Shown here: positions 24,239 to 32,988 of the stretch, one piece after another
How positions within the stretch are numbered: position 1 is the first letter of the stretch
Layout: each line of letters begins with the position of its first letter
From: Chloroflexota bacterium
GTDB taxonomy: Bacteria; Chloroflexota; Anaerolineae; UBA4142
Assembly (NCBI GenBank): GCA_016215025.1
Contig: JACRMI010000150.1
Coordinates: forward strand, 20,927 to 84,926
Length of the DNA: 64,000 bases
Direction of reading: 5' to 3'
Program-made: the position numbers and the translations under genes
Notes under the pieces: generated by a model
Seen by the model: the letters and a program-made list of their open reading frames with translations, nothing else
The model's database searches: none
Told to the model about the DNA's origin: nothing

Positions 24239-27076
24239 ATGGAAGAAATTGAAAAGAAGGAAGAAGAGAAACAAGTAAGTGGAGTCTCTAGGCGACAATT
24301 CCTCAAGGAAGCAGGGCTATTGGTTAGCGGTGCTGCTGCAGGGGCGGTAGCTAGCTATGGAATTGTCACGACTACGGCTACACCGAGCGTGGTCAAGGAG
24401 ACAGCCCAATCCCAAACCGCTCCGGTTGTCAAGGAAGTAATCAAGGAAGTACCGGTAACGGTGAATGGGGTCCTTCCACCCGCCCAAGAACCGGAAAAGA
24501 CCTTCATAGGCTCGATCAATTGCACCGCCGCCGTCGACGTCAAGAACGGTCGAATCATCCGGATGAGACCGTTTCACTATGACGACAAGTACCCGGATCT
24601 CAAACCCTGGTCAATCACGGCGCGCGGCAAGACCTTTACCCATCCAATGAAGTCGTCGGTTGGCGTTATGGTTCTTGCCCGCCGAAAGCGCACCGATTCC
24701 CCCAACCGGGTCTTGTATCCGCTCAAGCGCGTGGACTGGGAGCCAGGCGGCGACCCAGCGAAGGTCAACGCTCAGAACCGCGGCGTCAGTAAGTACAAGC
24801 GGATTTCCTGGGATGAGGCAGCATCGATCATCGCCAGCGAGATCGACCGCGTCGCGAAAAAGTACGGGACCGAAGGAATCAGCACGGCCTACAGCGGCGG
24901 TCACAGCGAGGGGCACAACGTTCAGGGCAGCCATGGCGTTCAGACCGAGATGCTTCACTATTACTTGCTAACCAAGTATGGTTCAACCCTCACAGACGCT
25001 CATGGGCGTTGCACAACCTCTTCAGGTGGTCAACTGGGCGGAAGATATTGTATGGGTCAGGACTATGAGCCGGGTACGGGCATACTGCGGGACATTGCCG
25101 ATAATTGTGACATGCTCGTCGGTTGGGCGTGCAATGTGCGCCACCAATGGTACTCAGGGCTGAACAAAATGGCGCTAACCACCTGGTTCAAAGAACTGGG
25201 AATCAAGCGTGTCCACATCGACCCTGTTCTGAACAATACCACGGGGTTGGCGATTCACACGGATAAATGGATCCCGATTGTGAACAATACGGATGCGGCA
25301 CTGGCCGCAGCTATCGCGAATGTGTGGATCTCCGAAGGGACCTACGACAAGAACTATGTCGCGACGCACGCGGTCGGCTTTGATAAATGGGAAGCCTACG
25401 TTACGGGCAAGGAAGATGGCGTCCCCAAGACGCCCAAGTGGGCTGCTGCCATAACCGGCATTCCGACCTGGACCATCAAAGCCCTGGCTCGCCAATGGGC
25501 AAAAACGAAAACTTCCATCGTTTTTGGGAACAAGGGTGGCGGCGCGAACGGCAGAACGATGTACGGAGATAACGTCAACCGCATCCAGATGTATCTGTTG
25601 GCAATGCAGGGCTGGGGCAAACCCGGAGTTCACCAAATTAGCGCTGCGACGGGTGATTTGCCTCGCGCGGCAAAGGCGTTCAACACTGGCGGTGTAGCCG
25701 CGAACGGCAAGATCACGGCGGCTATGACGGCTGCCACCACCAAAAAGTTCGCTTCTACCGATACAAACAGGCAATTCTTTCCGCGCGACGACTTTTATGA
25801 TGCCATCTGGAATCCGCCCGTCGACTGGTGGTACTATGACGACACCCCCCTTAGCCGCAAACGCACCTATCCGCTGCCGGGCAAGTCTGAGGTGCATTTG
25901 ATGTGGTCTACCAGCCAGAGCTTTACCGGTAGCCGCGCGGCTGGAAATCTCCAGCGCAAAGGTTTCCAAAGTCCAAAGCTCGAATGCGTCATCACGCAGA
26001 ACATGTGGCTAGAAGACTGCATGAAGTACTCGGACATCATCCTGCCTATCGCCACGTTGCATGAGATGGACGACATCCTGACCTCCACCGATGCTGCCGC
26101 CAACATCTTCATCAACAAGGCGATGGTCAAACCAAAGGGTGAAGCAAAGAGTGACCTTGAAGCAGTCTTGCTCGTCGCTCAGAAACTCGGTTTTGCTGAC
26201 AAGATCAACGAAGGCAAGAGCTATCAAGACCTGATCCAAGCGCGGATCAAGGAAGCCTATGAGAATTCGGGCGCGAAGGATTTCATCAGTTGGGAGAAGC
26301 TAAATGAAAATCTCTACTTCTCTCAGCCAGTGGATGTCAAAACCATTGACGTCCCACCACCAGCACTCGCTTTCTACACTGACCCGGTGAAAAATCCCTT
26401 GCGGACGCCCTCCGGCAAGTTCGAGTTCGAATCCACGCTTTTGAAAGAGAACTTCCCGGACGACAAAGAACGAGCACCTGTCGCCAAATATTGCGTGGGT
26501 GGTCCCGAATCCGAAGGCTGGACACACAATGAAAATCCTTGGGGTGAACGGGCCAAGACCTTCCCACTGCGGATGACCTCTCAGACCAATGATTGGCTGC
26601 ATCACTCGCAGTACGTGGATGTGCCGTGGAGCCGGGAAGCTCGCGGGTATATCCTCGGCTGGGACGGATACGCGTACTCACCCGTCTGGATTAATCCAAA
26701 GGATGCTGCTGCACGAGGTATCCAAGATGGAGATATCATCAGGATCTACAACGAGCTGGGCAGTGTCCTCGGTGGTGCATGTGTTACTGAAGGCGTAATA
26801 GCTGGGTCGCTCCGTATGGACAAGGCCGGCGGGGATGACCAGATCAGCCTGGAAGTGAATAGAGGCGGCAACCCGAATAGTATCAATCGCAAGCAACCCA
26901 TGCACAAGCACGGCTATGGGCTAGCGGCTCAATACTATCTCTGTCAGGTCGAGAAGGTGACCGGTGCCATGATGGAAGAATGGCGCAAGAAATACCCTGA
27001 AGCCTTCGAGAGGGCTTATGATCCCGCCTACGGTCCGCTCTTCAAAGGCTGGGTTGAAGAAGGAGTATCGCTATGA
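24239..27076 (+). CDS. Tat-exported molybdopterin oxidoreductase, transhydroxylase (AthL)-like large subunit
   Basis: A 945-residue member of the DMSO reductase superfamily. The N terminus has a Tat signal, SRRQFLKEAGLLVSG (about 18-32), so it works outside the membrane. The usual N-terminal CxxCxxxC FeS motif is absent: only one Cys occurs in the matching region (SINCTAAVDV). This, plus the partner subunit, points to the pyrogallol-phloroglucinol transhydroxylase branch. The Mo-ligand region is probably HGRCTTSSGGQ (near 258-268), but whether Cys or Ser binds Mo is unclear. The C-terminal cofactor-binding domain is present (YSPVWINPKDAAARGIQDGD, near 811). The known transhydroxylase is cytoplasmic, so Tat export is a difference. 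The stop overlaps the start of the FeS subunit by 4 bases. Confidence 0.85.
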   Translation: MEEIEKKEEEKQVSGVSRRQFLKEAGLLVSGAAAGAVASYGIVTTTATPSVVKETAQSQTAPVVKEVIKEVPVTVNGVLPPAQEPEKTFIGSINCTAAVDVKNGRIIRMRPFHYDDKYPDLKPWSITARGKTFTHPMKSSVGVMVLARRKRTDSPNRVLYPLKRVDWEPGGDPAKVNAQNRGVSKYKRISWDEAASIIASEIDRVAKKYGTEGISTAYSGGHSEGHNVQGSHGVQTEMLHYYLLTKYGSTLTDAHGRCTTSSGGQLGGRYCMGQDYEPGTGILRDIADNCDMLVGWACNVRHQWYSGLNKMALTTWFKELGIKRVHIDPVLNNTTGLAIHTDKWIPIVNNTDAALAAAIANVWISEGTYDKNYVATHAVGFDKWEAYVTGKEDGVPKTPKWAAAITGIPTWTIKALARQWAKTKTSIVFGNKGGGANGRTMYGDNVNRIQMYLLAMQGWGKPGVHQISAATGDLPRAAKAFNTGGVAANGKITAAMTAATTKKFASTDTNRQFFPRDDFYDAIWNPPVDWWYYDDTPLSRKRTYPLPGKSEVHLMWSTSQSFTGSRAAGNLQRKGFQSPKLECVITQNMWLEDCMKYSDIILPIATLHEMDDILTSTDAAANIFINKAMVKPKGEAKSDLEAVLLVAQKLGFADKINEGKSYQDLIQARIKEAYENSGAKDFISWEKLNENLYFSQPVDVKTIDVPPPALAFYTDPVKNPLRTPSGKFEFESTLLKENFPDDKERAPVAKYCVGGPESEGWTHNENPWGERAKTFPLRMTSQTNDWLHHSQYVDVPWSREARGYILGWDGYAYSPVWINPKDAAARGIQDGDIIRIYNELGSVLGGACVTEGVIAGSLRMDKAGGDDQISLEVNRGGNPNSINRKQPMHKHGYGLAAQYYLCQVEKVTGAMMEEWRKKYPEAFERAYDPAYGPLFKGWVEEGVSL

Positions 27077-27879
27077 AAGTCTTTGTTCAAGATATGGCCA
27101 AGTGCGTCGGGTGCCACACTTGTCAGATCGTCTGCAAGGATGAGCACTGCGGCAACGACTGGACGCCGTATGCCAAACCCCAACCAGAGACGGGACAGTT
27201 CTGGCGCCAAGTCAAGGAAGTGGTCCTGGGGTCGGCACCTAAAGCTCGGCTCTCCTACGTCCCTACTCACATGTGCAATCACTGCGATAATCCAGCCTGC
27301 CTGGCGGCGTGTCAACCAAAAGCAATCACCAAGCGGGCGGACGGATTGGTTCTCATCGACCCAGCCAAATGCAATGGGTGTGAGCTTTGTGTGGCTGCTT
27401 GTCCGTATGACAACATCTGGTTCAACACTCAACTCAAACTCGCGCAAAAGTGTACCGGCTGCACCCATCTGCTGGATAGAGGTTGGCCCATCAAGGAACC
27501 TAGGTGCGTGGATGCCTGTTTCCAGGGAGCACTCAAGTTTGGCGAGGAAGCTGATTTCAAGGACCTCATCGCCAAAGCGGAGGTCATGCATCCCGAGTAC
27601 GGCACTAAACCACGCGTCTACTACCTGAACCTGCCCAAAAAGTTCATCGCAGGAACGGTCTATGACCCTGCTGCCGAAGAGGTGGTCATTGGAGCGACCC
27701 TGACCCTGAGCGGCGATGGGAACGCGACACTCAAGACCGATGTCTTTGGCGACTTTTGGTTCGAGGGTTTGAAGGTTGGCAACTTTACGCTCAAGATCGA
27801 AGGGAATGGAAAAACCAAAACCATATCGAACATCAACACCGCGAAGGATGTCAATCTAGGAGACATCGCGCTCGCCTAG
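27073..27879 (+). CDS. FeS electron-transfer subunit with C-terminal carboxypeptidase-regulatory-like domain (AthS-like)
   Basis: A 268-residue partner of the upstream enzyme. Four Cys-rich groups fit several [4Fe-4S] clusters: CVGCHTCQIVC (11-21), HMCNHCDNPACLAACQ (near 75), CNGCELCVAACPYD (near 99), and CTGCTHLL plus CVDACFQGAL. Residues about 195-268 form a transthyretin/CarboxypepD_reg-like beta domain (AGTVYDPAAEEVVIGATLTL and TDVFGDFWFEGLKVG), a combination that is characteristic of the transhydroxylase small subunit. No Tat signal of its own, so it is likely exported bound to the large subunit. The gene overlaps the large subunit gene by 4 bases, showing translational coupling. Confidence 0.9.
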   Translation: MKVFVQDMAKCVGCHTCQIVCKDEHCGNDWTPYAKPQPETGQFWRQVKEVVLGSAPKARLSYVPTHMCNHCDNPACLAACQPKAITKRADGLVLIDPAKCNGCELCVAACPYDNIWFNTQLKLAQKCTGCTHLLDRGWPIKEPRCVDACFQGALKFGEEADFKDLIAKAEVMHPEYGTKPRVYYLNLPKKFIAGTVYDPAAEEVVIGATLTLSGDGNATLKTDVFGDFWFEGLKVGNFTLKIEGNGKTKTISNINTAKDVNLGDIALA

Positions 27880-27967
27880 ACAGTATCGGCTGAATCGGGG
27901 TGAGGATTTGAATCTTATGAATCCTCGCCCCTCTGAAAAAGTGAATTTGAAAGGAGGTTATGGGCGT

Positions 27968-28579
27968 ATGAGTAGTGTTGGAACTGTCAGTCGCCCGGCG
28001 AGTGTCAGCAACACCCGAAGTATCATATTCGGCGTTTTGACCATAAGCGGCATCGGTCTGTTGCTGTATTCATGGTTTCAGCCATGGTGGCAAGCGTACA
28101 TCGTTGCTCTGAGTGAAATCGCTGTCGTCATTCGTCCCTGGGGGCTAGTAAGCTATATGCCCCAGGAGTACAGCAAATGGTTAGTTGGCGCTGAAATGCC
28201 AAGCTGGTTTGGACCCTTGATGTGGGTTTATGCGGGGGCCGCTGTTGGGACACTCGTCTATAGTATGTTTGTAAGTGAGGAACAGATTCGCTTGGGCAAG
28301 TTCAAGATGTCGCTGCAAAAGGCGCTCATCGCTCTTGTGGGCTTGTCCTATATCGTTTTCGTCGTGGTCTGCGTCATTGTGATCTCGATCCGTGCCAAGG
28401 ATTTTTATGGCGCATCGGTGATGGGGACTATTAATGTCTCTTTTTCAGATCACGAAGTAAGTGACGTCGATACGGGTCTTTTATCGGGCTATTGGATTGC
28501 GGCTAGCGTTGGTCCGCTGCTAGTCGTTTTAGCTTTCTTGCGAGAGAAGATCCTGGGTATCCGCAAATCTGTCAAGTAA
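27968..28579 (+). CDS. Four-helix integral membrane protein, probable membrane subunit of the molybdenum complex
   Basis: A 203-residue membrane protein with helices at about 18-38, 84-104, 120-145 and 180-198. ATG 27968 is preceded by AAAGGAGGT 10 bases upstream; the longer frame from 27908 is less likely. No recognised family: it is shorter than NrfD-type anchors, and no conserved His pairs for haem are evident. A conserved-looking loop (about 48-85) with several Trp faces outward. Its position directly after the exported Mo and FeS subunits suggests it anchors the complex or passes electrons to quinone. This is inferred from context. Confidence 0.7.
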   Translation: MSSVGTVSRPASVSNTRSIIFGVLTISGIGLLLYSWFQPWWQAYIVALSEIAVVIRPWGLVSYMPQEYSKWLVGAEMPSWFGPLMWVYAGAAVGTLVYSMFVSEEQIRLGKFKMSLQKALIALVGLSYIVFVVVCVIVISIRAKDFYGASVMGTINVSFSDHEVSDVDTGLLSGYWIAASVGPLLVVLAFLREKILGIRKSVK

Positions 28580-28669
28580 ACCACGATCGAAATGTGACTT
28601 GGGGCGAATGTTATCTGAATGTTTTTAGCATTCGCCCCAACGTTCCAATCTTTGATGGAGGTGATCGCG

Positions 28670-29353
28670 TTGTTAGAAGTCGAAACAATCGCCGAAGCAG
28701 CTTCAGCCAACGAGCAAGCTGTCGCAGAATCGAAAGAGTTGCCAAAGCCGCCGGTACCAAGCGCCACCGGAAATCTTCACATCACAGTTTTCAAGCATGA
28801 CCTTATCGATGCTGTTGTTGACCTACTGGATGACAGGGTAAATGCTCCAGCCGGTATTGAGCTGGCAATTGGCAATGTTTCAGACACGTCGATTGCCACC
28901 GCCATCTTCGAGGCGGTCTTTTACGATGGTCAAGGAAATATCCTGGAAACGGTGAAACATCGAGAGGTTGATTTGCCGTCGGGCACGAGCCGCGCAATCT
29001 TGATTAAATCTCTACAGTACGAGAGCAATCAAGTCCAGAGTTATGCGGTCCGATTGCTCCGCACCTCCACCGTGGATGTAGAAAAAGTCCAGTTTCGCAG
29101 ACACGCAATCAATACGACCAAAGCAGGCGATGCCGTAATCCAGGGAATCGTAAAAAATATTTGCAATGTCAAAGTGGATGCTGCAATCATTGTCACCTTC
29201 TATGATACCGACAAGGAAACCATCGGCACGCGCGCTGTCGTGTTAAAGGACATCGAACCCGGTACGGTTAGACAATATGAACTAAAGTTCAAGCCGCAGG
29301 CAGGAGACCTGGTCGGTGGTTATGGCGTTGCTATCGGCGAGATTGCAACATAG
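28670..29353 (+). CDS. Protein with two beta-sandwich domains, unknown function
   Basis: A 227-residue protein with no signal peptide or membrane helix. GGAGGTGA at 28657-28664 is placed 5 bases before TTG 28670, so a TTG start is chosen; ATG 28655 would overlap the ribosome-binding site. After an Ala/Glu-rich segment (1-35) come two similar beta domains: one with IELAIGNVSDTSIATAIFEAVFYD and one with IQGIVKNICNVKVDAAIIVTFYD, both matching the general pattern 'Val-x-Asn-x-Ser/Cys-x-x-x-ala-x-Ile-x-x-x-Phe-Tyr-Asp' of FxLD-type domains. This looks like an internal duplication. It lies between the membrane subunit and the radical SAM gene and is probably part of the same operon. Confidence 0.7.
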   Translation: MLEVETIAEAASANEQAVAESKELPKPPVPSATGNLHITVFKHDLIDAVVDLLDDRVNAPAGIELAIGNVSDTSIATAIFEAVFYDGQGNILETVKHREVDLPSGTSRAILIKSLQYESNQVQSYAVRLLRTSTVDVEKVQFRRHAINTTKAGDAVIQGIVKNICNVKVDAAIIVTFYDTDKETIGTRAVVLKDIEPGTVRQYELKFKPQAGDLVGGYGVAIGEIAT

Positions 29354-29373
29354 CGGATTTGTTTGATGCGATT

Positions 29374-31518
29374 ATGAAAGTACTTTTGATTTTTCCCCCA
29401 TTGTGGACACCGGATAGACCCTACTTGAGCATGCCCTCACTCTGCGCCTATTTGAAACGCAAGGGTGTCGATGTAGTTCAGAAGGATTTCAACATAGAGG
29501 CCTATCACCTGCTTCTATCAAAGAATTATCTCCATGGTCTGCGCGAGCGTCTACAGCATCAATTTGATGCCATAGATTCAAGGGATCGGCTAGCACCCGG
29601 AATCGAACAAGAATATTATTGCGATCTGTATAAAGCCAAGTCGAGCATCACCCACATCGCCGAAAAAATCGAGAATGCGAAGAGCGTATTTAGAAGCAAG
29701 CAACAGTTCTATGATGTTAATGCACTGGCCGGTGCTAGAAATATCGTAGAGCAGGCACAGACGATCATCGCAACCGGATGTTTTCCTACAGGTCAAGATT
29801 TGATCTGGCCCATTAACATACGGCTCCAGAGGTCTTTAGAGGATATCAAGAGACTCACGCAAAACAGAGTCGCGAACCCATTTGTAGAACTCTACGAGTC
29901 GCACTTGCTTCCGTACATAGTTGAGCAAGCCCCGGACATTATCGGGATTTCGATTGCAGGCGATAGCCAGTTGATTCCAGCACTAACCCTATCGCGCTTG
30001 ATCAAGTCATCTCAGAAGAATGTCCACGTGGTGGTGGGCGGCTATGTGATTACGCTGCTGTCTGATGTGTTGATGAAACATGAGGAATTTTTTACTCTCT
30101 TCTTTGATAGCGCGGTGCTTTACGAAGGTGAGCGTCCATTACTGAAATTGGTCGAAACCCTTTCGCAGGGTCGCCCGTTGAACGATGTGCCAAACTTGAT
30201 GTATCTCGATCAAGGTAAAGTATGCGCCAATGAGGTCTTGCCGCCCGAGCATATCAACTCACTACCCACTCCGTGTTTCGATGGACTGCCACTTGATTCG
30301 TATTTCAGCCCAGAACCCGTTCTGCCGATTCTTTCGTCGCGGGGATGTTACTGGGGCAAGTGCGCTTTCTGCTCGCATAATGAATCCTACCGATGGCATT
30401 ATCAGTGTCGGGACGCAAGTCAAGTTGTGGACGACATGCAAGAATTATCTCGGAAGCATGGCGTAGTCCATTTTGCTTTCTCGGATGAAGCCATAGCCCC
30501 AAGTTCAATTAGCAAGTTATCGGATGAGCTTATTGAGCGGGGAATGGACGTTAGGTGCTCTACGAACGTTAGACTGGAAAGGCAATTTACACCGGAGCTT
30601 TGCAACAAGGTGTTCAAAGCCGGTTTCAAGGTATTCTATTTAGGTCTTGAATCAGGATGCAATCGTGTCCTTAGTCATATGGAAAAAGGAACTACCAAGG
30701 AAATAGCCGCCGAGGTTTGTCGAAACGTTTATAACGCAGGGATTTGGAACCATCTGTTTGTTTTCTTTGGTTTTCCAACTGAGACCTGGGAGGAAACCCA
30801 GGAAACCATCGATTTTCTGCTTTCCAACAAGAATATCATCCACTCTTTCAATATCGCCAGCTTTATTCCCCACAAAGGGTCAGCGGTAGCCAAGTTCCCC
30901 GAGCGGTATGGCATTAGTGACCTTGAAGCTGGTGCAGATACCGACTTTAACCTTACCTATACCTATGCAGTGTCTTCCGGGCTGACCTTTGGTGAGGCCT
31001 TGGAGTTGAGCAATGTCTACCGTGAGAGAATCGCCAGCGTGTATCAGAACAAAGAGGTCTTTAAGCTAAACTATGAGGATATGCTTCTGTATCTTTCCCA
31101 TTTCGAAAAAAGTGATTTTTCCCTGAGATCCCTAGCGGGAGCAAATAACGCAGACACCCTATCGAATAACAAGTTTACTCGCAATTCAGTACCGAAAATC
31201 AAACAAAATGTAGTATTGGACAGTCTTAGGTTTAATGTCTTGGATATTTCGCATAATATTGCGAATAACGAAAATGCGACAGTACTTCCTCATCCAACGT
31301 ATTTGATTTTTGATCCGGTTTCTGGCAAGTCTTCTTTGGTCAGCCCACTCATTATGGAGATGCTGGGCTTGTGTGATGGCAGAAAAAGTGTACGCAAGAT
31401 TGCTCATAAACTATCCAAACGCTACGATGCGCCAAGTCCAAGGATAGAAGAAGATTGTATTTCTTTCCTCGAGCCTCTATCAAGAGAAGGATATATCCTT
31501 TCCAAAAAAGGAAAATGA
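29374..31518 (+). CDS. B12-binding radical SAM protein with C-terminal PqqD-like domain
   Basis: A 714-residue protein. The N terminus KVLLIFPPLWTPDRPY starts a B12-binding-like Rossmann domain with a long insertion (about 45-190) and its second half GISIAGDSQL to VVVGGYV. The radical SAM core begins with SSRGCYWGKCAFCSHN (Cys near 324, 328, 331). After a linker, residues about 640-712 form a PqqD-like winged helix: SLVSPLIMEMLGLCDGRKSV, then IAHKLSKRYDAPSPRIEEDC, ending EGYILS. PqqD domains bind peptide leaders in RiPP pathways. ATG 29374 is chosen as the natural start of the beta strand; the ribosome-binding site is weak. Its stop overlaps the ATG of the next ferredoxin gene, so it belongs to the molybdenum operon. 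Substrate is unknown. Confidence 0.85.
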   Translation: MKVLLIFPPLWTPDRPYLSMPSLCAYLKRKGVDVVQKDFNIEAYHLLLSKNYLHGLRERLQHQFDAIDSRDRLAPGIEQEYYCDLYKAKSSITHIAEKIENAKSVFRSKQQFYDVNALAGARNIVEQAQTIIATGCFPTGQDLIWPINIRLQRSLEDIKRLTQNRVANPFVELYESHLLPYIVEQAPDIIGISIAGDSQLIPALTLSRLIKSSQKNVHVVVGGYVITLLSDVLMKHEEFFTLFFDSAVLYEGERPLLKLVETLSQGRPLNDVPNLMYLDQGKVCANEVLPPEHINSLPTPCFDGLPLDSYFSPEPVLPILSSRGCYWGKCAFCSHNESYRWHYQCRDASQVVDDMQELSRKHGVVHFAFSDEAIAPSSISKLSDELIERGMDVRCSTNVRLERQFTPELCNKVFKAGFKVFYLGLESGCNRVLSHMEKGTTKEIAAEVCRNVYNAGIWNHLFVFFGFPTETWEETQETIDFLLSNKNIIHSFNIASFIPHKGSAVAKFPERYGISDLEAGADTDFNLTYTYAVSSGLTFGEALELSNVYRERIASVYQNKEVFKLNYEDMLLYLSHFEKSDFSLRSLAGANNADTLSNNKFTRNSVPKIKQNVVLDSLRFNVLDISHNIANNENATVLPHPTYLIFDPVSGKSSLVSPLIMEMLGLCDGRKSVRKIAHKLSKRYDAPSPRIEEDCISFLEPLSREGYILSKKGK

Positions 31519-31910
31519 ACAGCGGCATGGGCGACAGAAATAGGCTTTATTCACTTTTGCCCCGACGAGCGTTTATCGAATGGGTGAGCAAAGGGGCTAT
31601 AGTGTTTGTTCTCGCTGGGGTCATTCGTTTCATTGGTCCCAAAGATCGTCTCGTCGCACCTGAGGGAGGAGTGTCCAGAGACCGAATCATACGACCGCCG
31701 GGAGCTGTGCCAGAGGAAGAATTCTTATCGCTTTGCATCCGGTGCGACAAATGTATAACTATTTGCCCCTACAATATTATTACACCCGTACTCATCACTG
31801 AAAGTGTTGTTAGTGTGGGCACTCCAAGACTCACGGGATTTTTTTGTGCGACTTGCCGACGTTGTATTCCAGTGTGCCCGACAGGTGCCTTGCGAAGGGA
31901 GCGGAGTTAG
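31515..31910 (+). CDS. NapG-like 4Fe-4S ferredoxin
   Basis: A 131-residue protein. It starts at an ATGA overlap with the radical SAM gene. Residues about 17-40 (RRAFIEWVSKGAIVFVLAGVI) are an N-terminal membrane or Tat-like segment with two Arg. Two [4Fe-4S] motifs follow: CIRCDKCITICPYN (near 73) and FCATCRRCIPVCPTGAL (near 111). This is the short end of the NapG/MauM ferredoxin family, which links quinol oxidation to periplasmic molybdenum enzymes, usually together with NapH. The NapH-like gene follows 12 bases downstream, supporting this role. Confidence 0.85.
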   Translation: MNSGMGDRNRLYSLLPRRAFIEWVSKGAIVFVLAGVIRFIGPKDRLVAPEGGVSRDRIIRPPGAVPEEEFLSLCIRCDKCITICPYNIITPVLITESVVSVGTPRLTGFFCATCRRCIPVCPTGALRRERS

Positions 31911-31922
31911 TCCACCCAGGCG

Positions 31923-32738
31923 ATGATCAAGGAAAAGGTTGTGAGCAAGACAAAGATAATTCGGGTCGTGACGGTTGCGCTAGTGATTCTGGTGATTGTT
32001 TCTGGTGGCGTTGGTAAGCTCAACTATGGAGGTATCTGTTCTCTTGGCACTTGGGACATCTTGATTACGTGTCCTCTGGGATTTTTGGAGAGGTCATTGG
32101 CAGCCAGAGAGTTGTTGCCGCAGTGGCCTTCCGCGGTATTGATCTTGTTCTCTGTCCTTCTATTGGGTCGAGTTTTTTGCGCCTGGGTCTGCCCCTCGGT
32201 TCTTTTGCGACGAGTATTCGGAAACAAAGGAGAATTAACAAAGCAGAACACCAAGGTAAAGGAGTCAATCTGGGCATCGTATTCGCCATATGCTGTTCTG
32301 GGTGGCGTGCTTATTGCATCGTTCATCTTTAGATTCCCAGTCTTTTGTTTCTTTTGTCCAATTGGTCTCTTCTTTGGAGCATTTTACGCTGTGATGCGAC
32401 TCTTCTCTCTCGACTCGCCAAGCTTGGAACTGGTACTCTTCCCGACAATGCTCGGGCTTGAACTATGGGTGTTAAAATCTTGGTGTCGCTCAATTTGTCC
32501 CCTGGGGGCCTTGTTGAGCATTGTCGGCAACTTGAATCCCTTTTTCATGCCGGAGGTTAAGAAAAACAAATGCCTTACTGCGAAAGGCATAAATTGTCAG
32601 GCGTGCAAGCGGGTGTGTCCCGAAGGAATTGACTTGGGTAATCTTGACACGGGTTTATCTCCAAACTCGTGTACCAAATGCTTAGAGTGCTCCGTGAGAT
32701 GTCCTGCCAAAGCAATCAAATTTCCGCTGTGGTCTTGA
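31923..32738 (+). CDS. NapH-like membrane 4Fe-4S protein
   Basis: A 271-residue polytopic ferredoxin. Membrane helices at about 12-30, 64-82, 117-137 and 145-185. Between helices lie the Cys-Pro motifs of the family: VFCAWVCPSV (near 93), VFCFFCPIGLFFG (near 139) and SWCRSICPLGALL (near 184), followed by two C-terminal [4Fe-4S] motifs, INCQACKRVCPEG (near 222) and SCTKCLECSVRCPAKAI (near 247). It resembles NapH/YccM proteins that oxidise quinol and pass electrons outward. Together with the NapG-like protein it could connect the Tat-exported Mo complex to the quinone pool. Last gene before a structured leader. Confidence 0.88.
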   Translation: MIKEKVVSKTKIIRVVTVALVILVIVSGGVGKLNYGGICSLGTWDILITCPLGFLERSLAARELLPQWPSAVLILFSVLLLGRVFCAWVCPSVLLRRVFGNKGELTKQNTKVKESIWASYSPYAVLGGVLIASFIFRFPVFCFFCPIGLFFGAFYAVMRLFSLDSPSLELVLFPTMLGLELWVLKSWCRSICPLGALLSIVGNLNPFFMPEVKKNKCLTAKGINCQACKRVCPEGIDLGNLDTGLSPNSCTKCLECSVRCPAKAIKFPLWS

Positions 32739-32759
32739 GATCATTCTTTACAAATTGAA

Positions 32760-32976
32760 CGGTTCCATATCTCCGAGTGATGTAGTCTTCGGGTTTGTTC
32801 CCATGATTCCATTACCGAACCTCGGATAGAGGGGTCTGCAGTACGCAGATTGTGGGTACAGGCGGAAACGTCTGTGCCTCCGCGCGTTGGAAAGGAGAAT
32901 CGCACCTGATCGATTTTGTATAATCGATATCGGGTGTTGATCGTGCCAGTCTCCTTTTAGACTGGCAATTTCATTT
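32760..32976 (+). promoter_or_regulatory. Structured leader of fmdE-like gene, molybdenum/tungsten cofactor riboswitch candidate
   Basis: The 250-base gap contains a set of nested stems: TCTCC (32770s) can pair with GGAGA (32895s); TCTGC and GCAGA form a small hairpin near 32838; ACAGGC and GTCTGT close a GAAA tetraloop near 32860; CACCTGATCGATT pairs with AATCGATATCGGGTG near 32905-32936; and TGCCAGTCT with AGACTGGCA (32944-32967) form a terminator-like stem just before the ribosome-binding site. A GNRA tetraloop and a late terminator or sequestering stem fit the reported Moco RNA architecture, and molybdenum genes stand on both sides. The class assignment is from memory of the architecture, not an alignment. 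Confidence 0.5.
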
Positions 32977-32988
32977 TCATGGAGGAAA

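Noticed and set aside
25175..25969. A 264-codon open frame on the minus strand
   Set aside because: Antisense to the molybdenum enzyme, with no ribosome-binding site or family match.
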